A stretch of 64,000 bases of DNA from Rhodocyclaceae bacterium UBA1310 (GCA_002307175.1 DBTS01000140.1:5057-69056), one strand, 5' to 3'; positions 26,001 to 35,217 are shown, numbered from the stretch's first letter. Numbers and translations: made by a program. Notes: generated by a model from the sequence alone, not told the origin.

Positions 26001-27070
26001 CGGGTGGGTCCGATATGCACACCGTCACGGGTCGCCAGACTCAGCCTGTCGGCCACAAACGCAATCTTGTCCTTGTCGGCAGTCAGGTTGAGATGCCCCT
26101 GCAGGGAAGCCAGATCAAGCATCGGCAGTTTCCTGGCAAAGCGCATTGATACATCTGCCAGTGCCACATCTGCCGTCAGGCCATTGATCTGCTTGCCATC
26201 GAACTTCACCCAGGCGCGCAAACCGCCACGCCCGCGCGGCAAGGCCAGGGGGTAATCCAGCCACTTTTGCCAGACGGCCAGATCCGCCTCATCAAGCGCC
26301 AGGTAAAGCGTGCCGCGCCAGTCTTCCAGGCGCTTGAACCCTTCACCACGCAGATCGCCGCGCAGATCGAGATTGGCTGAATAGGCAGCCGGGGGGCTGG
26401 CACGCAGGGCAAACCGGTGAGAGCCCGCAAAATTCTCCAGGCGCAGATTCACCCGTTCCAGCGTCAGCGCCGGGGCATCCCGCTGCTCATCAGCCCAGGT
26501 GACACGTGCATCGCGGATCAGGATCTGATCCTGGGCCAGAACGAAGTCACCAAACCCGGAAGAACTCCCACCACCGGTCGATTCGATCTTCAGACCGGCA
26601 ATGAACAGGCTGCCATCGGCCTGTCGCCGGATGGTCAGCTCCGGTTTCACGATTTCCAGACGATGCAGGGTCAGGCGCTGATGCAGCACGGAAGACCATG
26701 CCACAGAGACTTCAACCCGGGGCAACTCCAGGGCGACACGATTCTCTTTGTCAAAAACCCGGAAACCCTGGATCGACAACTCTGGCCGCAGGCCATTCCA
26801 GTTGGCCTGAAGTGCCGCAATCTGCACCTTCAGCCCCAATTCCTGCGAAATCGACTGCTCGATCCGTTCGCGCTGCTGGGCGATCTGAGGGGCCACAACG
26901 TGGCGCAAGAGCAGGAAGGCAATCGCCACAACAAAAAACGCCACCCACAGCGCGCGCAGGCACAAACGTGGCAGGTGCAGCGGCAGGCGGATCAGATTAC
27001 GCCAATGCAGCCAGGCGGCGCAACGCGCACGCCAGGACATTTTTCGGGAATCTGTTGAAGAATCAAGCAT
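23039..27070 (-). CDS. yhdP: AsmA-like envelope protein YhdP
   Basis: This is a very large 1343-residue protein. A short cytoplasmic N-terminus is followed by one membrane helix (about residues 36-60, ALWVAFFVVAIAFLLLRHVV). The rest is a long periplasmic beta-rich region ending in an AsmA/TamB-like C-terminal part (GVIAGQLAVGVTNPALGIG and LGQKILRDPVEKIF). YhdP family proteins bridge the periplasm and move phospholipids to the outer membrane, affecting permeability. The last residues are acidic and disordered-looking. It is divergent from glnE. The intervening nitrilase-type gene sometimes found before tldD is absent here. Confidence 0.92.
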   Translation of the reverse strand: MLDSSTDSRKMSWRARCAAWLHWRNLIRLPLHLPRLCLRALWVAFFVVAIAFLLLRHVVAPQIAQQRERIEQSISQELGLKVQIAALQANWNGLRPELSIQGFRVFDKENRVALELPRVEVSVAWSSVLHQRLTLHRLEIVKPELTIRRQADGSLFIAGLKIESTGGGSSSGFGDFVLAQDQILIRDARVTWADEQRDAPALTLERVNLRLENFAGSHRFALRASPPAAYSANLDLRGDLRGEGFKRLEDWRGTLYLALDEADLAVWQKWLDYPLALPRGRGGLRAWVKFDGKQINGLTADVALADVSMRFARKLPMLDLASLQGHLNLTADKDKIAFVADRLSLATRDGVHIGPTRIGLDYTMATAASPSRGKFVSGDIDVRMLAQLAAYMPLPPETSRRLAEAQPAGRIKHVELDWQGAADKIGHFAVDARLEAISLKPVEGLPGVDGMSIDVHGNERGGNYRLSMQDGWLHLPAALTEGDVPVDRLDVSGRWGYEKPRSTDPERLTLRIDSGKLSNPHIPAAEVSGYWQAREKGSGFLALTAQGKQVGLENLWRYMPLHTSRDVPEWMHAALKGGFAEDVRFQISGDLDQFPYNKSPGVFRLECRLADAKIETFAPGWPGTSATQGSLVLDRQRLTILINKGMYQGVTVYDTKVEIPDLMEAGKQVLTVDGKARGATSDVLAYVNASRLGETAGSFTREVRAQGSGDLRLHIDVPLHESRNTTVKGDYRFAANTLKLIPSLPEFADASGTLGFTERGLSLSGTEAVFLGKRLRASGVTEADGTMRFDAQGAISVAGLRRLVANPGWNHLSGETGANVTIRVRHALTEITVDSNFVGISSDLAQPLAKEAGERWPVRFSLRIDGREGDASLQSWRVRLDSRLDAAWVEQCRDVQCTFTRGAIAVGEDAVLPERGWNISGSAKSADVAVWQPVIDEVLSSNGDEGSGSGSDLAVSAKVDELLVAGHRFTKVAARAMRHEGIWTVHLESPEAAGDISWQGSGFGSLRGRLTRLSLQPVQSAPADAAASAVAPGNTPQAPWQPPAMDVVVDDFRLRNMNLGRLTLLAANDDKLWVIKHLALEAPDMDLQGQGDWLAGRGTHLEFKLLSENAGSMLGHFGLANSVKKGKLDFEGKLAWGGMPYAPDYPSMTGELGLKASNGAFIEMEPGPIGRLLGIMSLQALPRRLMGNFDDVIAKGFAFATIQGDMNVEGGVLHMTHDLKIQGAAARVFISGSTDLDHQEHNLTMRVQPTMSETVSLGVIAGQLAVGVTNPALGIGLYLGQKILRDPVEKIFSYDLDVTGPWSDPKVEKKAERLEDRLDAVIPFPANSAPEAPAEGVSDDKPE

Positions 27071-27206
27071 GTAGGGGCTAACCGCTGTAAGCGGGAGACA
27101 GCATGACGAATTGGAGCATGATTTTACCTCAGCGACTACTTACAATCTTCCCGTTAAGACCGTTGTTACGGTTTATGACCCTCCACGCGTCGGAAATACA
27201 TCTCTC

Positions 27207-29879
27207 ATGAGCGACTACGCATCTCTGATCGAAACAGCCACGGCTCACAGCCGCCATCTCAAACGTCTGCTGGAAGCCCGCCCCTGGCTCGCGGAGCGGC
27301 TTGAATCCAGCCTGGAAAGTGCTTTGACCCGCGCCGACATGGAGGCGTTCCTTGCCGAAACAGCACTCGACGACAATAACCTCGGTATGCGGCTCAGACA
27401 GCTCAAGACCTGGGCCAGTGCCCATGCCATGGTCAGGGATCTGGCAGGGCTTGCCCCTTTGGCCGAGGTTACCGAAACCATGAGCCTGATTGCCGAGACG
27501 GCTGTCGTCACGGCTCAAACGGTACTGACCGCACAGCTCGTGGCGCGCCATGGTGCTCCCCGGAATGCGCAGGGTGCCGTACAGGAATTGATCGTCATCG
27601 GCATGGGCAAGCTGGGTGGGCGCGAATTGAATGTGTCCTCGGATATTGATCTGATCTTTACCTATCCGGAAGAAGGTGAAACGGACGGAGATCGCCAGAT
27701 TGGCAATTTCGAGTTCTTCACGCGCCTGGGACGTTCGCTGATTGGTGCAATTTCCGAACTGACTGCAGACGGATACGTTTTCCGTGTGGATATGCGCCTG
27801 CGTCCGAACGGGGATTCCGGTCCGCTGGTGGCCAGTTTTGACATGCTGGAGAATTATTTCATCACCCAGGGCCGGGAGTGGGAGCGTTATGCCTGGATCA
27901 AGGCCCGCCCCCTCACCGGCGCGCAGCACGATGAACTGAAGGCCATCGCACGCCCCTTCATCTTCCGCAAATACCTCGATTTCGGCGCCATCAATGCCAT
28001 GCGCGAACTGCATGCCCAGATCCGCCGCGAAGTCAGTCGCCGCGACATGCATGGCAACATCAAGCTCGGCCCGGGAGGCATCCGCGAGATTGAATTCATT
28101 GCCCAGGTGTTCCAGCTCATTCGTGGTGGTGGCGACAAGGGCCTGCAGATCCGCCCCACCCAGCATGTGCTTGCAGCATTAAGCCAACGTGGCCTGCTGG
28201 GAGCCGAGACCGTCCGCGAACTCGACGAAGCCTATGTTTTCCTGCGCAAGCTGGAACACCGCATCCAGTATCTGGACGACGCACAGACGCATAAACTGCC
28301 GGATTCTGCCGACGATCTGCAGAGATTGGCACTGGCCATGGGCTACGCCAATCCCGCTGCGCTGATGGCAGCCCTGGACGCACACCGGCAACGCGTCAGC
28401 GCCCATTTCGGCGCCGTATTTGGCGATCCGGTAGCCCAGGAACACACCCTGGAGCCCGTCTGGCAGGGGGCCTGCGAAATCGGCCCGACCAGTGCCGGCC
28501 TGGGCGAACTGGAATACCGTCATCCCAATGACAGTGCCGAGTTGCTCTGCGCATTTCGCGGCGGAGCACGCCTGCGCAACATGCCAGAGGAAGGGCGCGC
28601 CCGCCTGGATAGCCTCATGCCGCGAATCCTTGAGCTGGCTGCCACGCACACCAATCCGGATGAGACTCTCGCCCGCATGATCAGCCTGCTGGAGGCGATC
28701 TGCCGACGCTCTGCCTACCTGGCGCTCCTCCAGCAGTATCCGCACGCGCTGGCCCGGGTGGTTGAACTGGTTTCAGCATCCAGCTGGGCTGCCAACTATG
28801 TGACACGCCACCCGCTGCTGCTCGACGAATTGCTCGACAACCGCCAACTCACCATTGAGCCCGACTGGCAAACCTTTGCCCATGACCTTTCCGCCGCCAT
28901 GAGTGCCCTTGGCGACGACGTGGAACGGCAGATGGACGTGATGCGCGAACAGCACCACGCCCAGGTGTTTCGCCTGCTGAACCGAGACCTGGCCGGGCAA
29001 CTCACGGTGGAACGCCTCTCCGATCACCTGTCGGCCCTCGCTGATGCGATTCTTGAAGAGACCCTGCGCCTGGCCTGGAAGCGTTCCAAACAGCATACAC
29101 CGAAACACCGCTTCGCCATCCTCGGCTACGGCAAGCTTGGTGGCAAAGAACTCGGCTATGCCTCAGACCTGGACCTCGTATTCATACACGATGATCCCGA
29201 TCCGGAATGCCAGATGATCTACGCGCGACTGGCACAGCGTATCAATACCTGGCTCGATAGCCGCACCGGCGCCGGGCATCTGTTCGAAACCGACACGCGC
29301 CTGCGCCCGAACGGGGAATCCGGCCTGATTGTTGTTTCGCTCGCGGCATTTGAGCATTACCAACGCAAGGAAGCCTGGGTCTGGGAGCATCAGGCACTCA
29401 CACGGGCACGCTTTTGTGCCGGCAATTCCGATGTGGGTCGCAAGTTTGAACAGCTGCGCAGCGAGCTCCTGCAGCAGCAACGAGAGCTTGCCCCCCTGCG
29501 CAGCGAGGTTCTGGCCATGCGCCAGAAGATGCGCGAAAGCTTTGCCGACAAGGCCGATGGATTCAACATCAAGCATGACCTCGGGGGGCTCATTGATGTC
29601 GAATTCATTGTGCAGTACCTGGTTCTGGCCTATGCGCACAAGCACCCGGAACTGGTTGCCAACAGGGGAAACATCGCCCTGCTTGGCATGGCAGCCAGTG
29701 CCGGCCTGATTCCGGAAACACTGGCCCATCAGGTGGCGGATGCCTATCGCATCATGCGGCATGCCCAGCACAGTCTGCGCCTCAACGAACGTGGTAACCA
29801 CAGCCGGGACGAACATCTGGACGAAGCCCGCAAGCCCGTCCAGGCGCTCTGGAAATATGTGTTCGAGGCAGCGTCTTAA
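27207..29879 (+). CDS. glnE: Bifunctional glutamine synthetase adenylyltransferase
   Basis: This 890-residue enzyme adenylylates and deadenylylates glutamine synthetase in response to PII, setting nitrogen assimilation. Two nucleotidyltransferase domains are visible. The N-terminal (deadenylylase) one has GMGKLGGRELNVSSDIDLIF near residue 135. The C-terminal (adenylylase) one has GYGKLGGKELGYASDLDLVF near residue 640. Each is followed by DxRLRPNG and a helical domain. I chose ATG 27207 because MSDYASLIETA starts conserved-looking helical sequence. The in-frame extension to 27111 is unlike the family and sits in the presumed promoter. It converges with cheB, with overlapping stop codons. Confidence 0.94.
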   Translation: MSDYASLIETATAHSRHLKRLLEARPWLAERLESSLESALTRADMEAFLAETALDDNNLGMRLRQLKTWASAHAMVRDLAGLAPLAEVTETMSLIAETAVVTAQTVLTAQLVARHGAPRNAQGAVQELIVIGMGKLGGRELNVSSDIDLIFTYPEEGETDGDRQIGNFEFFTRLGRSLIGAISELTADGYVFRVDMRLRPNGDSGPLVASFDMLENYFITQGREWERYAWIKARPLTGAQHDELKAIARPFIFRKYLDFGAINAMRELHAQIRREVSRRDMHGNIKLGPGGIREIEFIAQVFQLIRGGGDKGLQIRPTQHVLAALSQRGLLGAETVRELDEAYVFLRKLEHRIQYLDDAQTHKLPDSADDLQRLALAMGYANPAALMAALDAHRQRVSAHFGAVFGDPVAQEHTLEPVWQGACEIGPTSAGLGELEYRHPNDSAELLCAFRGGARLRNMPEEGRARLDSLMPRILELAATHTNPDETLARMISLLEAICRRSAYLALLQQYPHALARVVELVSASSWAANYVTRHPLLLDELLDNRQLTIEPDWQTFAHDLSAAMSALGDDVERQMDVMREQHHAQVFRLLNRDLAGQLTVERLSDHLSALADAILEETLRLAWKRSKQHTPKHRFAILGYGKLGGKELGYASDLDLVFIHDDPDPECQMIYARLAQRINTWLDSRTGAGHLFETDTRLRPNGESGLIVVSLAAFEHYQRKEAWVWEHQALTRARFCAGNSDVGRKFEQLRSELLQQQRELAPLRSEVLAMRQKMRESFADKADGFNIKHDLGGLIDVEFIVQYLVLAYAHKHPELVANRGNIALLGMAASAGLIPETLAHQVADAYRIMRHAQHSLRLNERGNHSRDEHLDEARKPVQALWKYVFEAAS

Positions 29880-30949
29880 CGACCGTAGCGCACGATGTGC
29901 TCAGGAATACTGTCCAGACTCATCACCTGTTGTGCCGCGCCGAGCTTGATGGCTTCTTTGGGCATGCCGAACACCACGCAACTAGCTTCGTCCTGTGCCA
30001 GCGTGTGGGCACCGGCATCCAGCATCTCCTTGAGACCGCGTGCGCCATCGTCCCCCATGCCCGTCATGATGATCCCCAGGGCATTCGGCCCTGCCGCATG
30101 TGCGGCGGAGCGGAACAGCACGTCCACGGAAGGGCGATGACGATTCACCAGCGGCCCTTCGGTGACTTCGACGTAGTACTGCGCTCCGCTACGCTTGAGG
30201 AGCATGTGTCGGCCCCCCGGAGCAATCAGTGCCCGCCCCGGTACCACACGGTCATTGTTGGCGGCTTCCTTGACGGTGATCTGGCATAAGCCATCAAGCC
30301 GCTGCGCAAACGCTTCGGTAAATTTTTCCGGCATGTGCTGCACGATCACAATGCCCGGCACCACGGCTGGCAATGCCGTCAGAACCGCTTCCAGCGCCTG
30401 AGTACCGCCGGTGGAGGTGCCAATCACCACGACTTTCTCGGTCGTCTGCGTCATCGCACGCGAAGTTGGCGGCAAAATCACATCTGCCGTATTTTTGGCA
30501 GCCACCTGCATTGGTGCCGCCCTGGCGTGCGGCACCAGACGTTTGACATTGACTGCCGCCGCACTCTTGACTGCGGCCACCAGATCGTCCGAAGTATCCT
30601 GCAGAAACTGTTTGAGCCCCAGCTTGGGTTTGGTAATGATTGCCACCGCACCAGCGGCCATTGCCTCCATGGTCGTCTGTGCGCCCTTTTCCGTCAGCGT
30701 GGAACAGATCACAACCGGTGTCGGGTGCTCTGCCATGAGCTTGCGCAGAAAAGTGATTCCGTCCATGCGTGGCATCTCGACATCAAGCACCACCACATCA
30801 GGCCATTCCTTCTTCATGCGCTCCATCGCGAGAATCGGGTCGGCGGCGGACGCAATCACCTCGATGCCGGCATCCTCATCCAATACCTGAGAGACCACCT
30901 GGCGTACCACAGCCGAATCATCCACCACCAGCACTTTGATGCGTTTCAT
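29876..30949 (-). CDS. cheB: Chemotaxis methylesterase CheB
   Basis: The protein has 357 residues. A receiver domain (1-120; VVDDSA, DVEMPRMDG, then TKP) regulates a C-terminal methylesterase/deamidase (about 165-350). The catalytic triad is visible as IGTSTGG (Ser), VQHMPEKF (His) and MTGMGDDG (Asp). It removes methyl groups from receptor glutamates and deamidates receptor glutamines. The start at 30949 overlaps the cheD stop (ATGA) and has AAGGGG upstream; the long N-terminal extension of the ORF is spurious. It is the last gene of the cluster, with its stop overlapping that of convergent glnE. Confidence 0.95.
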   Translation of the reverse strand: MKRIKVLVVDDSAVVRQVVSQVLDEDAGIEVIASAADPILAMERMKKEWPDVVVLDVEMPRMDGITFLRKLMAEHPTPVVICSTLTEKGAQTTMEAMAAGAVAIITKPKLGLKQFLQDTSDDLVAAVKSAAAVNVKRLVPHARAAPMQVAAKNTADVILPPTSRAMTQTTEKVVVIGTSTGGTQALEAVLTALPAVVPGIVIVQHMPEKFTEAFAQRLDGLCQITVKEAANNDRVVPGRALIAPGGRHMLLKRSGAQYYVEVTEGPLVNRHRPSVDVLFRSAAHAAGPNALGIIMTGMGDDGARGLKEMLDAGAHTLAQDEASCVVFGMPKEAIKLGAAQQVMSLDSIPEHIVRYGR

Positions 30950-31488
30950 ACAGTCCCCTTCTTGTTTGGGCCCTGATTCTCCGATACAACCCCTGGCTTG
31001 ATCTGGCTTTGCCGCGACCAGACATGCCCGGTGGAGATATCGAAGACGATATTCCGGTGACCGACCCCGAACAGGCTTTCCGACACAATCGGAATGCCGC
31101 AGGCCGTCAGCAGCAAGCGCGCAGTAAGGCCATTCTTCTTGCCCACATTCATCTGATCCTCGCGCGAATGCTGGGGAAACATATCCCCACCGCCGAAAAT
31201 CTTGGCCTGGCATTGGGTCTGTGGCACACCACGTTCGGCCAGCTCACGCAGCATCAGCCACAGGGCTTCGTCACCATAGCGCGCATCCGGCTCCACAGGC
31301 TGGGTACGCCCCCGGGTGGGCAGCAGAAAATGGGACATGGCTCCGATCTGCATGCGTGGATGCCAGATGGTGATCGACACGCACGAGCCCAGCAGAGTCC
31401 GTACGCGATGACGCATATCGCCGACGAAATACTCGCCAGGTTGCAGGAAGATTTCTACGGGGTGATGGGCAGTATGTTTTCCTGTCAT
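30946..31488 (-). CDS. cheD: Chemoreceptor glutamine deamidase CheD
   Basis: This 180-residue protein deamidates specific receptor glutamines in the cytoplasm. Visible signatures are the catalytic LGSCVSITIWHP segment with its Cys, MSHFLLPT, KIFGGGDMF and GHRNIVFDI. The ATG at 31488 has GAGGG seven bases upstream, which decides between it and an ATG two codons earlier. It lies 10 bp after cheR and is coupled to cheB. The final residues (about 155-180) are a variable tail. Confidence 0.93.
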   Translation of the reverse strand: MTGKHTAHHPVEIFLQPGEYFVGDMRHRVRTLLGSCVSITIWHPRMQIGAMSHFLLPTRGRTQPVEPDARYGDEALWLMLRELAERGVPQTQCQAKIFGGGDMFPQHSREDQMNVGKKNGLTARLLLTACGIPIVSESLFGVGHRNIVFDISTGHVWSRQSQIKPGVVSENQGPNKKGTV

Positions 31489-31498
31489 GACCATTCCC

Positions 31499-32299
31499 TC
31501 AGAGCTTGCGGTAAACCGCAGGCGCTTCAGCCACCCAGCCATCGCCAAAACCATTCAGGCTCTCCGAATGCCCAATGAGCAAATACCCTCCCTCGCGCAA
31601 CTGGTCTGCTATACGCGCAAGGATCTGTTTCTTGGTATCAGTATTAAAATAGATCATGACGTTTCGCAGAAAAATCACGTCAAATGGCCCTACACGTGGC
31701 AGAGGCTGGTTCAGATTGATTTGCCGGAACAACACCTTCTGCCGCATGGCCCGACTGACCAGCAAGGTACCCGCCTGGCTGCCAATACCCCGCAGACAGT
31801 ATCTGCGCAGGTAGCCCACCGGTACGTGCCGGGCACGATCAAGCGGATAGTGCCCGGCCTGGGCGAGTTCGAGCATGCGCGTGCTGATATCCGAGCCGAG
31901 CACCTCCCAACCTCCCTCGGGCAGACAATCATTGAGCACCATGGCGATGCTGTAAGGTTCTTCTCCACTGGAACAGGCAGCACTCCAGACGCGAAACACC
32001 TGGGCGCTGCCCCGCCGCTGCAGTGCGAGTTGCCGCAAAATATCGAAATGCCGAGGCTCGCGAAACAGGTGCGTTTCATTGGTGGTGAGCAGATCCACGG
32101 CAATCTGGATTTCTGCCGGATTCCGCCCGCATTGCAGAAGATTGAAATATTCGCCGTAGCTTTTCAGCTTGTGGTGCTGCAGGCGACGACTGAGTCGTCC
32201 GCACACAAGCTGCTTTTTGGCATGCGAAAGACTGATTCCTGCCGCTTCCAGGATGAAGCGTTGAAACTGCGCAAATTCCTTTTCAGAAATCGGAATCAT
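31499..32299 (-). CDS. cheR: Chemoreceptor methyltransferase CheR
   Basis: This 266-residue AdoMet-dependent methyltransferase methylates receptor glutamates. An N-terminal helical domain (about 1-70) precedes the Rossmann-fold domain with TTNETHLFREPRHF, WSAACSSGEEPYSIAM, GSDIS and FLRNVMIYF. No TPR extension is present. The start at 32299 (MIPISEKEFAQF) has GGGAA upstream; a start at 32350 would add 17 residues without a ribosome binding site. It is separated from cheW by an unusual 415-bp gap, then runs into cheD. Confidence 0.94.
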   Translation of the reverse strand: MIPISEKEFAQFQRFILEAAGISLSHAKKQLVCGRLSRRLQHHKLKSYGEYFNLLQCGRNPAEIQIAVDLLTTNETHLFREPRHFDILRQLALQRRGSAQVFRVWSAACSSGEEPYSIAMVLNDCLPEGGWEVLGSDISTRMLELAQAGHYPLDRARHVPVGYLRRYCLRGIGSQAGTLLVSRAMRQKVLFRQINLNQPLPRVGPFDVIFLRNVMIYFNTDTKKQILARIADQLREGGYLLIGHSESLNGFGDGWVAEAPAVYRKL

Positions 32300-32714
32300 A
32301 TTTCCCAGAGAACCAGCAAAGACAGCGCGGCAAAAAAGTTGAGCTACCATGCAAGACTGACGCGAATGCGAGACCTATGAAACCCGACCGCACCTAGCTT
32401 CAAGGTCCTGCCCTGTGCCTGGCAACCGTGTACCTCCTGCACCAGCCAGAAATTACCAGCTCATACCAACACGCTCCCACATTTTGCCTGTCAGGGCGAA
32501 AAAGCTGTTCACGGTCTGTCGCGAGAAGGCGTCAGGGGGCAAGGCCGGGGTTTCATGGAGCACGGCTCCATGCCGGTCGCGCCGGTTTGCTCTGCAAAAC
32601 AAACCGTGGGAGAGCGCAGAAACCGGCGTGTATTGGGATACATAAGGATTTCGAGCAGCCTATGAGCCCAATGAGTCAGCCCGATCACGCCTTCGCAAAG
32701 ATCATGAACAGTTT
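32300..32714 (-). other. Structured intergenic region in chemotaxis cluster
   Basis: This is an untranslated 415-bp gap between cheW and cheR. It contains a perfect 8-bp hairpin (32554-32561 with 32565-32572). Next to it is a longer one whose outer arms are CGCCGGTTT (32580-32588) and AAACCGGCG (32620-32628), with an inner AGAGC/GCTCT pairing. No reading frame in it looks real. It could be a small RNA, a leader of cheR, or a decayed gene. Confidence 0.45.
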
Positions 32715-33275
32715 CTAATGACTCTGATCTGTCAGTTGGGAAACCTGTGCAATATCTTCCAGCGCAAACACACGATCCACATCCAGCAAAATCACGAAAT
32801 TGCCCTTGACCTTGCCCATGCCATGAATGAAATCTGCCCGGATCTTGGCTCCAAATGCCGGCGGCGGTTCTATGTCGGAAGCCGCGATATCCAGCACTTC
32901 ATTGACCGCGTCCACCACCACGCCAACCACCTGGCGTTCTTCCAGTGACTCTACCTCCACAATCACAATGCAGGTGCGCTTGGTAACTTCAGAAGGCGGA
33001 CGCCCGAAACGAACCTGCAGATCCATCACCGGCACCACTGCACCACGCAGATTGATCACGCCGCGCACACTCGCCGGCATCATCGGAACTTCTGTGATGT
33101 TGTGATACTCGATGATCTCCTTGATCGCCAGGATGCCGATGGCAAACAGCTCACCGGCCAGCACAAAGGTCAGATATTGAGTGGGCTCCAGACTCGCCGC
33201 AGTAGCACCGGAAACGGAGAGACCCGATACCACGGCTGGCACGCCGGCCTTGCCTGCTTCAGCGTTTGCTTCCAT
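32715..33275 (-). CDS. cheW: Chemotaxis coupling protein CheW
   Basis: This 186-residue cytoplasmic adaptor links receptors to the CheA kinase. After a variable N-terminal tail of about 40 residues comes one CheW domain: YLTFVLAGELFAIGILAIKEIIEY, then PMMPASVRGVINLRGAVVPVMDL and the GVVVDAVNEVLDIA strand. GAGGAG precedes the ATG at 33275; the longer ORF runs into the upstream receptor gene. It lies 10 bp after that receptor. The region between it and cheR is unusually long. Confidence 0.94.
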   Translation of the reverse strand: MEANAEAGKAGVPAVVSGLSVSGATAASLEPTQYLTFVLAGELFAIGILAIKEIIEYHNITEVPMMPASVRGVINLRGAVVPVMDLQVRFGRPPSEVTKRTCIVIVEVESLEERQVVGVVVDAVNEVLDIAASDIEPPPAFGAKIRADFIHGMGKVKGNFVILLDVDRVFALEDIAQVSQLTDQSH

Positions 33276-33285
33276 TTGAAACTCC

Positions 33286-35217
33286 TCAGAATTTGGCAAA
33301 ATGTGCGTCGTCTGCTTCTTCATAATCAGCGCCCGCAGATCTCCGTCCGCCCGTATCGCGACTGGCATAGTCAACGCGGCCTTTGCCCTTCGCCGACCGC
33401 CGCAGATTCCGCCCGGCACCGACAGTGCCCGAGAGATCATCGGGAAGCGTAAAGAAGGACATTAGCTGCTGCAGTTGCTCGGTCTGGCTACTCATTTCTT
33501 CGGCTGTAGCGGCAAGCTCCTCGGAGCTTGAGGCATTTTGCTGTGTCGTCTGACTCAATTGACTGACCGCAGAATTGATCTGCGCCACGCCCGAAGACTG
33601 CTCTTCGGAGGCTGCAGTGATTTCCTGCACGAGGTCTGAAGTCCGCCGGATGTTCGGCACCATCTCACCCAGCAACTGCCCGGCCTGCTCCGCCAGATCG
33701 ACACTGCTCGCGGCCACGGTTCCGATTTCCTGTGCCGCCACCTGACTGCGTTCGGCCAACTTGCGCACTTCGGACGCCACTACCGCAAAACCCTTTCCAT
33801 GCTCGCCTGCACGCGCTGCCTCAATAGCGGCGTTCAGGGCCAGCAGATTGGTCTGGTAGGCAATGTCATCAATGATCGAAATTTTCTGTGCGATCTGCTT
33901 CATCGCGGCAACGGTTGCCTTCACCGCCTCGCCGCCCTCATTGGCTTCCGATGCAGCCTTGGTGGCAATCGTATCGGTCACCTTGGCATTCTCGGTATTC
34001 TGCGCAATCGACGCCGTCATCTCTTCAATCGATGCGCTCGTTTCTTCCACCCCCGCGGCCTGCTCACTGGCGGCCTGGGACAAGGATTGCGAGGTGGCGC
34101 TCACCTCTTCAGCCGCGCTGCCGAGGGCCTCGGCGCTGCCATTGACTTCCGCCACCACCTGAGAGAGGCGTTCAACCGTATTGTTGACGTACTCCTTCAT
34201 CTGCCCGAAAGCCCCCTGGTAGCTGCCTTCGATGGTTTTGGTGAGATCCCCTTCCGACATCGAATTCATGACCCGCACGACTTCATTGATGCTGCCGCCG
34301 GTCGTGGTGACAAGAGAATTGAGGCCTTCTCCCATATCTTTCTGGAAGCCTTTGAGACCTTGCAGTTCAACCCTCGCTTCAAAATTCCCGGCATTAGCCG
34401 CATCCACCACCTTGCGCTGCCCATCTATCACCTGCCGCAAGGCCAGCACCATTTTTTGCAAGGCGTACAGCATGCTTGATGAATCCCGTGCATGGATCTT
34501 CACATCCATGGACAAATCGCCATCGGCAATTTTCTGCACGACCTCCGCGGCGTAGGCAGGCTCACCACCCAGCAACTGGAGAAGCCCCCGCGTGATGATG
34601 ATTGCCAGTGCTACCGCCACTAACACCGCCAGCGCAGACAAGCTGATCACCCAGGTGCGCGTGGACTGATAAGTCTCCTCAGCCTTGGTATTCCCCTTGT
34701 TCATCAGGTCAACCTGGTACTCCCGAAAATTCTGCAGCGCCACATTCAGTGCGGAAAGCGAAGGCCACAACTCTTTGCTCAGATAGTCAGCAGCCTGAGT
34801 CCGGTTTGTTTTAACGAGATCAAAGAATTTTTCGTTCTGCGGGCCGATGATGGCTCGCTGATCGACAACAGCCTTGAGGAGCACACGGCCCTGTTCGGAA
34901 ATAACCGTTTGATCAAGCTGTTTCATCCGCTCGGTATTGTCCTGCCTGACAACATTGATATGCTGCACCAGCTTATCAACCTCAACCCGATCTTCGGTGA
35001 GCAGCAGCCCGCGAAGGCTGACGCCCGCGTCCAGCGTATTCTGGATCAGCGCATTCGCACTGATTATCTTGGGATATCTGTTTACCATAATATCGTCTGA
35101 TGCCGAACGCACGCTCGCCAGCCGCGTGACGCTCAGCACCGACAATACCAGCAACAGCAGCACTACGAATCCGAACCCCAAACCAAGGCGAGTCGACACT
35201 TTCATATTCGAGAACAT
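33286..35217 (-). CDS. Methyl-accepting chemotaxis protein (first of pair)
   Basis: The protein has 643 residues. Membrane helix 1 is near residues 8-30. A periplasmic four-helix-bundle sensor (about 35-190) resembles 4HB_MCP. Membrane helix 2 is near 190-212, followed by HAMP-like segments. The long cytoplasmic coiled-coil has the hairpin tip IIDDIAYQTNLLALNAAIEAARAGE. A flexible tail of about 60 residues ends in HFAKF, which could serve as a tether for CheR/CheB. The ATG at 35217 has AAGGAG upstream. The ligand is unknown. It stands between a second receptor and cheW. Confidence 0.92.
   Translation of the reverse strand: MFSNMKVSTRLGLGFGFVVLLLLVLSVLSVTRLASVRSASDDIMVNRYPKIISANALIQNTLDAGVSLRGLLLTEDRVEVDKLVQHINVVRQDNTERMKQLDQTVISEQGRVLLKAVVDQRAIIGPQNEKFFDLVKTNRTQAADYLSKELWPSLSALNVALQNFREYQVDLMNKGNTKAEETYQSTRTWVISLSALAVLVAVALAIIITRGLLQLLGGEPAYAAEVVQKIADGDLSMDVKIHARDSSSMLYALQKMVLALRQVIDGQRKVVDAANAGNFEARVELQGLKGFQKDMGEGLNSLVTTTGGSINEVVRVMNSMSEGDLTKTIEGSYQGAFGQMKEYVNNTVERLSQVVAEVNGSAEALGSAAEEVSATSQSLSQAASEQAAGVEETSASIEEMTASIAQNTENAKVTDTIATKAASEANEGGEAVKATVAAMKQIAQKISIIDDIAYQTNLLALNAAIEAARAGEHGKGFAVVASEVRKLAERSQVAAQEIGTVAASSVDLAEQAGQLLGEMVPNIRRTSDLVQEITAASEEQSSGVAQINSAVSQLSQTTQQNASSSEELAATAEEMSSQTEQLQQLMSFFTLPDDLSGTVGAGRNLRRSAKGKGRVDYASRDTGGRRSAGADYEEADDAHFAKF

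Noticed and set aside
27111..27206. N-terminal extension of glnE
   Set aside because: These 32 codons do not look like the family and occupy the expected promoter region between divergent yhdP and glnE.
32662..32718. 18-codon plus-strand ORF at the 3' end of cheW
   Set aside because: Too short, overlaps the cheW stop, and lacks a clear ribosome binding site.
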